Shown piece by piece: positions 1 to 6,073 of a stretch of DNA of 10,355 nt. The notes under the pieces were generated by a model. The model searched no databases. It was given only the letters and a program-made list of their open reading frames with translations, and was not told the DNA's origin. The stretch's first letter is position 1; each line of letters begins with the position of its first letter. The translations under genes and the position numbers were made by a program. This DNA comes from Myxococcota bacterium (lineage in GTDB: Bacteria; Myxococcota_C; UBA6777). The stretch is from the NCBI GenBank assembly GCA_963169055.1, contig CAUJFU010000468.1, forward strand, positions 1 through 10,355. Reading direction: 5' to 3'.

Positions 1-954
1 CGAAGGCAAAGACTCCAATCGTGCGGGGATACACAAACTCCCAAGCGATTCGACCCAAGACCACGACCACAACTGGCCGATCACTTGTCGCACAAAGGTC
101 TGTACCACCAAGATCGCCAACGCCGCCATGTACGGTTGATGCGCCCCCAACAACGACAAAAAGAACCGATGTTGCGTGCGCGTCTGGCGCTCTCCGCCTT
201 CACAAGTCACCCATGTTCCGTCTGAAACAGGTTCTGTGCGCACCACTGCCAGATCGACCCCCACCTCCAAAAGTCGCACACTGCGCTCTCGACAAAGCCC
301 CAACACCGCACGCATCGCCTGATGCGGTAACGGCCCCACCGCAAGCAATCCCCCCTCAGCGATCACACCCGCCTTTTGCAACGCGATCCCTGCGAGATCT
401 TCGCCCAAAAGCTCGGTATGTTCTTGTTCAACAGAAGTCAAGCACACAAGGCGCGCTTGAACGGCAGAGGTCGCATCCCCCACCCCGCCCAGCCCAGCCT
501 CACAGATCACCACTTCCACCCCCTCACGCGCAAACAGCCAAAACGCCAGCACCGTTTCCGCTTCAAACCGACTCAAGCCCTCCGCCACCACCGCCTCGGC
601 CAAGCTCCTCAAGCCCTCGCCCCACAGCGAGACAGACGCCATCTCTCCGTCGATCTTGATCCGCTCGCGTCTCTCCACAAGATGCGGCGACTGATACAAG
701 CCTGTTCGTACCCCCCCCACCTGCAACAAGCACTCACACATCCACGCCACCGAGCCTTTGCCTTTGCTTCCGACCAGATGGATCATCGGGATCGGATAGG
801 GCCAAAGTCCCACGCGCATCAGCACCCGCTGTACGGGCTTTTCCGAACGAACAAAGGCTCCCCGCGTAGCCCCTGCCATCTGCTCCAGATCCACCAACGC
901 CCCCAACCAATCCTCGATCTCTTTCCACGATGAGAACGCCGCTTTCTTCGCCAC
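1..954 (-). CDS. folC: Dihydrofolate/folylpolyglutamate synthase (FolC-type), C-terminus outside window
   Basis: This is an ATP-dependent ligase of the Mur ligase superfamily. The family adds glutamate to dihydropteroate and/or tetrahydrofolates in the cytoplasm. The frame stays open to base 1, giving 318 residues of a family that is usually about 420-450 long, so the C-terminal domain is missing here. Visible motifs are the P-loop GSKGKGSV (residues 62-69), GLYQSPHL (85-92, usual form GLYTSPHL), EAGLGGVGDATSAV (usual EVGLGGRLDATNVV), HTELLG followed by IALQKAGVI, and LLGAHQPYMAALA before SPRLES. The start chosen is GTG at 954, with GAGGAG nine bases upstream; an in-frame TAG lies just beyond it. 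The protein opens with WKEIEDWLGAL, which fits the family's N-terminal helix. It is divergent from the exported cysteine-rich protein, with 88 bases between them. Some family positions differ (Q for T in TSPH, VGD for RLD), so substrate preference is uncertain. Confidence 0.9.
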   Translation of the reverse strand, partial: MAKKAAFSSWKEIEDWLGALVDLEQMAGATRGAFVRSEKPVQRVLMRVGLWPYPIPMIHLVGSKGKGSVAWMCECLLQVGGVRTGLYQSPHLVERRERIKIDGEMASVSLWGEGLRSLAEAVVAEGLSRFEAETVLAFWLFAREGVEVVICEAGLGGVGDATSAVQARLVCLTSVEQEHTELLGEDLAGIALQKAGVIAEGGLLAVGPLPHQAMRAVLGLCRERSVRLLEVGVDLAVVRTEPVSDGTWVTCEGGERQTRTQHRFFLSLLGAHQPYMAALAILVVQTFVRQVIGQLWSWSWVESLGSLCIPARLESLPS

Positions 955-979
955 CAGCCTTCGCTCCTCTACCTACATC

Positions 980-1007
980 TTGCCTTTGCAGCCACAAACC
1001 GTACACT
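980..1007 (+). promoter_or_regulatory. Weak sigma-70-like promoter candidate for the exported cysteine-rich protein
   Basis: TTGCCT (980-985) and TACACT (1002-1007) are separated by 16 bases and lie about 36 bases upstream of the ATG at 1043. Each box matches four of six consensus positions, so this is only a candidate. It sits in the divergent gap shared with folC, for which no convincing promoter was seen on the other strand. Confidence 0.3.
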
Positions 1008-1021
1008 CTGTGGCACACTCT
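1003..1021. repeat. Short direct repeat in the divergent intergenic gap
   Basis: ACACTCT occurs at 1003-1009 and again at 1015-1021, 12 bases apart start to start. The first copy overlaps the candidate -10 box. It could be an operator half-site pair, but seven-base repeats arise easily by chance. Confidence 0.25.
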
Positions 1022-1042
1022 ACCAAAGGGGATTTTTTGTCC

Positions 1043-2608
1043 ATGCACAACCCACATCTCCCGCCCTATTCGTTCTTCTCGTTGCTCTCGCTGTTTTCTT
1101 CACGTCGTCTCTTTGCGCTCTCGGTGGCTTGTCTTGTCTTGTGCGTCCTGTCTTTGGGCTGCCGCCGCCGCGACAAGCGCCTGATGGAACTCGAAGGCAA
1201 GATCGAGATCCTCGAACCTTCGCTGCGCGAAGACAAGATGTTTGGCGGCCAACAAACCCTGAAAGTGCTGTTCGAAGATCCAAACGGCCTTGCCCTCGCA
1301 CGTTTGTTTGTAGACGAAGCACCTGTTTGGCAACGCTCATTTCTTGCGGGAACCACGACTTCGACCCAAACTATCCTCCTGAACATATCAAGCGACACAG
1401 GGCAAGCCAAACTCTCCTTTGTGCTCACCGACAGCCTCGGCCACACCACAAAGCTCGAACGCACCGTCAAAGCCGATACCAAAGGGCCGACGATTCGGTG
1501 GGTCAGCCCCACGCTTACAGGGATGCCCAAAGAACCCATCGATATCGAGATCGAAGCCTCCGATGCTGAGGGCATCGAATGGGTGCGCGTCCTTCAAGGT
1601 GACACCGTTCTTGCCCAGATGGAAACGCCTCCCTATGCGTTCAGGCTCGATCCCAAAAAACTCCAACTCGAACCCTTCTTTTTTCACGTCGAGGCCAAAG
1701 ACAAGACGGGCAACCTCACCAAGATCAGCGTCCCCATCCCCCGCAATCTTCCCGGCCTAGGAGAAGCCTGCAACGAAGGCGTTCAATGCCAAGCACGGAT
1801 GTACTGCATCCGCGTTCCTCCCGAAAAGATCGGAACCTGCCGCCAGATGTGTACAGGCAACGAACATTGCCCACAAGGATTCGGATGCACCCGCATCGGC
1901 GTGTTTCGTGTTTGCATGCCTTCAGCCAAACAGGTCAAACGACCCGGTCCTTACGAGGCTTGCTCTCCGAACAACCCTTGCATCGACACTTACTACTGCA
2001 TCAAAACGGGCAACAAGCCTCCGATCTGCCTGCCTGCCTGTGACGGCAATCCCAAGCGTTGCCCACGCGGAACCACCTGCACCCAAGTCGGCGATCAAGC
2101 CGCGTGTGTGATCGACGGAAAACCCATCCCCATCCAACGCACCGTCCGCCCGACGCAGCGCATCGGAGAACCTTGCGGGCCGCTGCTTGGCTGCCTTGAG
2201 GGTGGGTTTTGCATACGCGACGGGATCTCCAACCAGACACGATGCCGCGCAAGCTGCCAACGCGACAGCGATTGCGGCAACAACCAGTTTTGCGATACCG
2301 AAGTCGCCAACCCCGGAGCTTGTATGCCCAAAGTCCAGCAGCCACCACGCGCAGGACTCCACGAAGAATGCACCAACCCACTCCCCTGCAACGACGGGTT
2401 GATCTGTGTATTTGCCCAAGGTAAGGGCTTTTGCCACAAACAATGCAACACCGAGTGTACTGACGAAGGCTACCTCTGTCGTACCGTCCAAGACGATACA
2501 TCCGCTTGCTTTCTACCCTGCCAACCCAACCAAACCAAATGCCCGGGAAATCTTCGCTGCATCCTCTCCTCCATCGCCCCCGCTCAAACCCCTTATATCT
2601 GCCAATGA
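1043..2608 (+). CDS. Exported, probably lipid-anchored protein with two Ig-like domains and four Dickkopf-like Cys-rich modules
   Basis: This 521-residue protein is of unknown function. ATG 1043 is preferred over TTG 980 because AAAGGGG lies 11 bases upstream and the signal sequence then sits at the N-terminus. A hydrophobic stretch (residues 23-39) ends in LSLGC with Cys40, a lipobox-like site with Ser at -3 instead of the usual Leu; the RRRDKR that follows is unusual for a lipoprotein. Residues about 45-145 look like a beta-sandwich. Residues 148-235 resemble a bacterial Ig-like domain, with ASDAEGIEWVRVLQG, APPYAF-like PPYAFRL and a closing AKDKTGN. Residues 240-521 hold four modules of about 55-60 residues with eight regularly spaced cysteines, and the last is extended by extra cysteines. 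This resembles the Dickkopf N-terminal Cys-rich fold common in Myxococcota and Bradymonadota surface proteins. The disulfides imply a location outside the cytoplasm. It is monocistronic and convergent with the gene ending at 2681. Confidence 0.85.
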   Translation: MHNPHLPPYSFFSLLSLFSSRRLFALSVACLVLCVLSLGCRRRDKRLMELEGKIEILEPSLREDKMFGGQQTLKVLFEDPNGLALARLFVDEAPVWQRSFLAGTTTSTQTILLNISSDTGQAKLSFVLTDSLGHTTKLERTVKADTKGPTIRWVSPTLTGMPKEPIDIEIEASDAEGIEWVRVLQGDTVLAQMETPPYAFRLDPKKLQLEPFFFHVEAKDKTGNLTKISVPIPRNLPGLGEACNEGVQCQARMYCIRVPPEKIGTCRQMCTGNEHCPQGFGCTRIGVFRVCMPSAKQVKRPGPYEACSPNNPCIDTYYCIKTGNKPPICLPACDGNPKRCPRGTTCTQVGDQAACVIDGKPIPIQRTVRPTQRIGEPCGPLLGCLEGGFCIRDGISNQTRCRASCQRDSDCGNNQFCDTEVANPGACMPKVQQPPRAGLHEECTNPLPCNDGLICVFAQGKGFCHKQCNTECTDEGYLCRTVQDDTSACFLPCQPNQTKCPGNLRCILSSIAPAQTPYICQ

Positions 2609-2609
2609 A

Positions 2610-2663
2610 CCAACACCCTCCCATCGCCAACACCCTCCCCCTCCCTGCCAACACCTTCCCCCT
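2610..2663. repeat. Three C-rich direct repeats between convergent genes
   Basis: CCAACACC(C/T)TCCC occurs at 2610, 2627 and 2648, directly after the stop of the cysteine-rich protein, with spacings of 17 and 21 bases. The 72-base gap between the convergent genes shows no clear hairpin with a T-run, so no intrinsic terminator can be named for either gene. C-rich, G-poor RNA of this kind could suit Rho loading on the plus-strand transcript, which is inference. Confidence 0.5.
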
Positions 2664-2680
2664 AGACTCGATGCGTAGGG

Positions 2681-4450
2681 TCAACCGATCCCCAGCTTCC
2701 GCATCTTTCGGCGCAGGACGACTAGGCTGATCCCCAAAGACTCGGCAGCTTCGTTGATATCATCGTTGGCAGCCATGACGGCCTCTTGGATCAAACGCAC
2801 TTCCAAAGCGCGAACTTCTTTCTCCAAAAGGCTGTGCTGTCCGTTCGCAGCGGCGGTTTTCTGTTGCAAGACTCGCTGAACCAAATCAGCGTCGACGATC
2901 GGATGTTCGGGATCTAATTCATAAAAACAGCCCGCAACAACACTCCGTAACTCGCGGATATTCATCGACCAACGGTGATCCTTGAGCAAAGCGATGGCTT
3001 CGTCCGAAACAACCGCTGTAGGAAGTCCTTCTTCTTCGCCCAATCGGGCCAAAAAGGCCCGAAACAACTGCGGGATATCTTCGCGGCGGTGTCGCAATGG
3101 CGGAACGAGAATGCAATTCTTTTGGAAGACCTCGGCGAGTTCGGGGATCAGGCGTTGTTGTTGAAGCAATTCGTTGAAGGTGACACTGCTCGTCGCAAGC
3201 AAACGCACATCGCAAGGTCGTCCTTCGGACGCACCGATCGGCGTGATCTCTTGGCTTTTGACCAGAGCCAACAGCGTGGGTTGAATTCCCAAAGGGATCT
3301 CCCCGATCTCTTCGATCAAAAGGCTTCCGCCTTCGGCGAGTTCGACCTTTCCTTGGCGGGGGCTTGGTTGGTGGGGTGGCTCTGCGACCGCACCAACCAA
3401 AGCCAACTCAAACAGTTCTTTTGGAAAGTTCGCAGCATTCAAGACCATCAACGGAGATTGACGGCGGGTGCTGGCTTGGTGGATCGCTCGTGCGATGCGA
3501 CTCTTTCCAACGCCATCTTCTCCCACAACCAACACGGGTAGTTCTTGGCGAGCGGTCTGTAAAAGCCGAATCTTCAGGCTTTGCATCTCGGGAGCGATGC
3601 CCACAAGGTTGAGGTGCAAAACTTCGCGATCTTCTTGGGCACGTTGCAACAACGCCAACGTCGAAAAGCCTTGGCCGAGCAAACGTACCAACGCAGCAAA
3701 GAATCCAACTTCTTGTTCGCTCCAAAGCCTCCCCTCTGTCGGCGCAATCAAACACAAATAGCCACGCACCAAGTCTTGCAAAACCAAGGGTGCGTACATC
3801 GCACGGTATCCGCTCTCTTCGGACACAGCCGAGCGAAACGCCAGCGCAGATGTCTGAAAACGCGCTTCGTGCAGCAACATCTCCGTGTAAGCGTCTCCTT
3901 CGCGCAATCCCGACGACCAAACTTCTTCTTCAAACGCAAATACCCGATGGGCGGGGAAAAACAGATGCGAAAAAACGTCCATCACATCGCGAACATAACG
4001 CTCTCTGTCTTTGTCGATCGCCAAAAATCGCTCCAAGGCCCGCACCAACCAAACAGAATGCTCGGCATCGCCCTTCTCAAGGCGCTCGCTGCGTGCCATC
4101 TCCTGCAGTGTTATCTCCTCGGAAGGCAGAGCGATATCGCTTCGAGAAAGCGGCGGATAGGCCGAAAAAAAGTAGTCTCGAAACCCCACCGAGACCTGAT
4201 CACCATGCACCAAAACAGCAGCCGCTCCCACCTGCAAGGCTTTTTTGTTCAGGTAGGTTCCCTCTAAACTTCCGAGATCTTCGATCTTCCAATCGTTGCC
4301 ACGATGGATAATCCGCGCATGGATCGGCGAGATGGAGTCGTCTTCGACGACGACGTTCGCTTGCTTTGGATCACGTCCGAGGGTAGAGCTTCCTTCTTGG
4401 GCAAAGGCAAACCACGTTTTCGCGTTGTTCTCGATCAGAAAGTGCTGCAT
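2681..4450 (-). CDS. FHA-GAF-AAA+-Fis protein, degenerate relative of sigma-54 activators
   Basis: This 589-residue protein has the layout of an enhancer-binding protein. An FHA domain spans about 20-92 (TLGRDP, ISPIHARI, LGSLEGTYLN, a phosphothreonine-peptide reader). A GAF-like sensor lies at about 130-270, an AAA+ domain at about 283-510, and a Fis-type helix-turn-helix at the C-terminus (AAESLGISLVVLRRKMRKLGI). Walker A is intact (GEDGVGKS, 310-317) and so is the sensor II-like NIREL (497-501). Other key parts are altered. The sigma-54 contact loop GAFTGA is absent; the segment reads LVGAVAEPPHQPSPRQGKVE (351-370). Walker B is LLIEEIGE, with Glu at 380 in place of Asp. Sensor I reads ATSS instead of ATN. 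The usual arginine-finger segment (DLYYRLN) is ELAEVFQK. It probably binds DNA and phosphopeptides without remodelling sigma-54 RNA polymerase. It lies 30 bases after the GGDEF-like gene and is likely cotranscribed; the Shine-Dalgarno signal is weak (GAGAAAAG). Confidence 0.85.
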   Translation of the reverse strand: MQHFLIENNAKTWFAFAQEGSSTLGRDPKQANVVVEDDSISPIHARIIHRGNDWKIEDLGSLEGTYLNKKALQVGAAAVLVHGDQVSVGFRDYFFSAYPPLSRSDIALPSEEITLQEMARSERLEKGDAEHSVWLVRALERFLAIDKDRERYVRDVMDVFSHLFFPAHRVFAFEEEVWSSGLREGDAYTEMLLHEARFQTSALAFRSAVSEESGYRAMYAPLVLQDLVRGYLCLIAPTEGRLWSEQEVGFFAALVRLLGQGFSTLALLQRAQEDREVLHLNLVGIAPEMQSLKIRLLQTARQELPVLVVGEDGVGKSRIARAIHQASTRRQSPLMVLNAANFPKELFELALVGAVAEPPHQPSPRQGKVELAEGGSLLIEEIGEIPLGIQPTLLALVKSQEITPIGASEGRPCDVRLLATSSVTFNELLQQQRLIPELAEVFQKNCILVPPLRHRREDIPQLFRAFLARLGEEEGLPTAVVSDEAIALLKDHRWSMNIRELRSVVAGCFYELDPEHPIVDADLVQRVLQQKTAAANGQHSLLEKEVRALEVRLIQEAVMAANDDINEAAESLGISLVVLRRKMRKLGIG

Positions 4451-4480
4451 GGCGTTTTCAACTTTTCTCTGTACGAAGGG

Positions 4481-5383
4481 TTAGAGAGGAGAGGTTTCGG
4501 TTTCAGAGGACGCGGGTGAAAGCTGTTCGTTTGCTTCTTCAAGCATGGATTCGAGGGTCGAATGTTCGCCTTCAAACGTCGACACACCAAAAGAAAATAC
4601 CGCAGGCTCAGGCAACCGCTGCGTGAGCGAATAGTCTTGTACGCGCTGCGTGATACGCTGGATCACCACATGGGCGTTTTGCAAACTGGTCTCTGTCAGC
4701 AAAAGCCCGAAGGTATCGGCTTGAACACGTGCAACAACATCCGCATCGCGGATGCTCATCTCCAACACCCCCGCAAGATCCTCGACGATCCCATCCGCCG
4801 CTTCTTCGCCTAGCGCCTGACGCAGTGCTGCATGATTCGCAAAACAAGCCAAGATACAGCAAAAAGGTCGCTTATAACGGCGTGCCCGCGACAGATTTTT
4901 TTTGATCTCTTGGACAAAGCGCACCCGATTGTCCAGTCCTGTCGCCCAATCCGCATTCGGCAAAAGCTCCCATGCCCCACCACGCGCCAACGCAGGCGAT
5001 CCCAAGCGAGCGATATGGCGCGCTTCAAGACGCTCTAGTGTCTCACACAGACGCAACCGCACCTCGGCAACAGAAGCCCCTGACGCCACACATCCCAAAG
5101 GATGTACAGCCTCCAATGCGTCCCATTCATCGGGTTCCACAAACAAAAAGTGACGGGAGCGATCTCCAGCTCGTTCGATCAAGACCACCCGCTGCGCGAA
5201 CGGAATATCGGTGGTCAACACCAAGATCGACGGATCGAACTCCTCACGCGAAGGAATCAAAGACGGCGAGCATACGTGCAAAAACTCCGCTTGTACCACT
5301 ACACAAGCCTCGCGCAAGCGCTCGACTTGATCTGCTTGGTTGCCCACCGCAAGAATTTGTAAGTTCGGTGTGTTGTGATTCAT
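4481..5383 (-). CDS. Receiver-like plus degenerate GGDEF-domain protein
   Basis: The 300-residue product has an N-terminal alpha/beta segment (about 7-120) with the size and pattern of a response-regulator receiver domain. The acidic pair expected after strand 1 is missing (LAVGNQADQ). A GGDEF-family domain (about 142-290) follows, recognised by DWATGLDNRVRF (usual DxLTGLxNRRxF). The active-site motif reads QADTF (221-225) instead of GG(D/E)EF, and the usual DxDxFK metal site is ACFANH (179-184). Cyclic di-GMP synthesis is therefore very unlikely, and a ligand-binding or partner-binding role is more plausible. The start is ATG 5383 with GGAG six bases upstream. An alternative ATG at 5437 overlaps the stop of the preceding gene and would add 18 residues. 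It is part of the minus-strand run, with 43 bases before it and 30 bases after it. Confidence 0.75.
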   Translation of the reverse strand: MNHNTPNLQILAVGNQADQVERLREACVVVQAEFLHVCSPSLIPSREEFDPSILVLTTDIPFAQRVVLIERAGDRSRHFLFVEPDEWDALEAVHPLGCVASGASVAEVRLRLCETLERLEARHIARLGSPALARGGAWELLPNADWATGLDNRVRFVQEIKKNLSRARRYKRPFCCILACFANHAALRQALGEEAADGIVEDLAGVLEMSIRDADVVARVQADTFGLLLTETSLQNAHVVIQRITQRVQDYSLTQRLPEPAVFSFGVSTFEGEHSTLESMLEEANEQLSPASSETETSPL

Positions 5384-5389
5384 CCACGA

Positions 5390-5393
5390 CTCC
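5390..5393 (-). promoter_or_regulatory. Ribosome binding site deciding the start at 5383
   Basis: GGAG is placed six bases before ATG 5383. The alternative ATG 5437 has only GGG two bases upstream, though its overlap with the preceding stop codon would permit translational coupling. Confidence 0.5.
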
Positions 5394-5395
5394 AC

Positions 5396-5418
5396 AACCC
5401 GCTGCAACGGGTTTTTTT
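5396..5418 (+). terminator. Terminator-like hairpin plus T-run, antisense to the operon
   Basis: AACCCG (5396-5401) pairs perfectly with CGGGTT (5408-5413) around the loop CTGCAA, and a run of seven T follows (5412-5418) on the plus strand. No plus-strand gene ends here, so it would only stop antisense transcripts. In the minus-strand mRNA the same hairpin ends two bases before the GGAG of the GGDEF-like gene and could affect its translation. The stem has only six pairs. Confidence 0.35.
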
Positions 5419-5426
5419 GCAACGCA

Positions 5427-5909
5427 TCAATTTCCATAGCCCCATGAGGACGGAGGGTGCGACATCGAAGCCTCTTCGCTCGATGGTTGCTTTGTACCGC
5501 AGGAACGGCAACCACCACACGCTCGAATCTCTTCGTGGATCAACGCGACCTCGATCTGGCCCACAATCAAACAACGGCCATCTTCTTCGTAGCTTAATTC
5601 TTCTAAAACAAACGGCTGCTCAGGTTCGCCACTTCTTTGTCCTGACCACACACCCAAAGCCGCACGCAGCGAAAAAAATTGCTTGAATAACATAAATTCT
5701 TCATGCAAACGCAACGAAGCTATCGTTGGAACCCACGTCTCCAATCCCTGCAACAATATCTCGTCTGCGGAAACTCCCCGAAGGTACGCCAAAAGCTGCG
5801 CCCCCCCTACAGCCTGACCGCACGTCCTCTTAAACAAACGCAGATCCGCGATCCGCTCGTCTTCATCCAACAACACTTCGAAAACTTCTGTTTGATCTGC
5901 ACAAGGCAT
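5427..5909 (-). CDS. Hypothetical protein with C-terminal CxxCxxC cluster
   Basis: This 160-residue protein matches no family I recognise. It is acidic at the N-terminus (FEVLLDEDERIADL, 10-23) and mainly helical in appearance through the middle. It ends with ACGGCRSCG (130-138), a CxxCxxC cluster (Cys131, 134, 137) that could bind a metal; further cysteines are at 3, 30 and 113. There is no signal peptide or membrane segment. The start is ATG 5909, with GAGGG seven bases upstream. Longer in-frame starts (5936, 5984) would draw their N-terminus from a tandemly duplicated segment and lack a good ribosome binding site. It sits third from the 3' end of the run, after the Hsp70-like gene and before the GGDEF-like gene, and is probably cotranscribed with them. 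Its function is unknown. Confidence 0.65.
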   Translation of the reverse strand: MPCADQTEVFEVLLDEDERIADLRLFKRTCGQAVGGAQLLAYLRGVSADEILLQGLETWVPTIASLRLHEEFMLFKQFFSLRAALGVWSGQRSGEPEQPFVLEELSYEEDGRCLIVGQIEVALIHEEIRACGGCRSCGTKQPSSEEASMSHPPSSWGYGN

Positions 5910-5916
5910 CTCTTCG

Positions 5917-5921
5917 CCCTC
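5917..5921 (-). promoter_or_regulatory. Ribosome binding site deciding the start at 5909
   Basis: GAGGG lies seven bases before ATG 5909, within TTTTGAGGG. The same TTTTGAGGG string occurs about 80 bases upstream in the other copy of the duplication, but there it is followed by ATC and no ATG, so only this copy can serve a start. Confidence 0.6.
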
Positions 5922-6073
5922 AAAACGAACAAACATCGCACCGCCAACGCGACCCCAAGCGCAGATCGCGCCGTACCGCCTCAAAGATACGATGACTCAC
6001 CCTCAAAACAAACATCACACCACCAACGCTACCACGGGCGCAGATCGCGCCGTACCGCCTCAAAGATGCGATT
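5917..6073. repeat. Tandem duplication of about 79 bp across the end of the Hsp70-like gene
   Basis: Copy 1 (about 5917-5994) and copy 2 (about 6000-6073) align along their length with one four-base indel and scattered substitutions. A 28-base core is identical (5961-5988 and 6040-6067). Copy 2 holds the last codons and the TAG stop of the Hsp70-like gene. Copy 1 is untranslated and ends in the ribosome binding site of the next gene. The core encodes RIFEAVRRDLR in both copies, but the 79-base offset puts them in different frames. Confidence 0.85.

Noticed and set aside
21-933. Long plus-strand open frames opposite folC
   Set aside because: They are Pro/Ser/Arg-rich translations with no family features, while the opposite strand carries clear FolC motifs through the whole stretch.
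1010-1024. TGGCAC as a sigma-54 -24 element upstream of the exported cysteine-rich protein
   Set aside because: No GC at the required -12 spacing. AAGGCACGAT in the 9779-9827 repeats fails the same test.
980-1042. TTG 980 as the start of the exported protein
   Set aside because: It would put 21 polar residues before the signal sequence, overlap the candidate -35 box and lack a ribosome binding site. ATG 1043 has AAAGGGG upstream.
5910-5984. N-terminal extension of the 160-residue protein to 5936 or 5984
   Set aside because: The extra residues come from the duplicated segment, and the ribosome binding site fits ATG 5909 far better.
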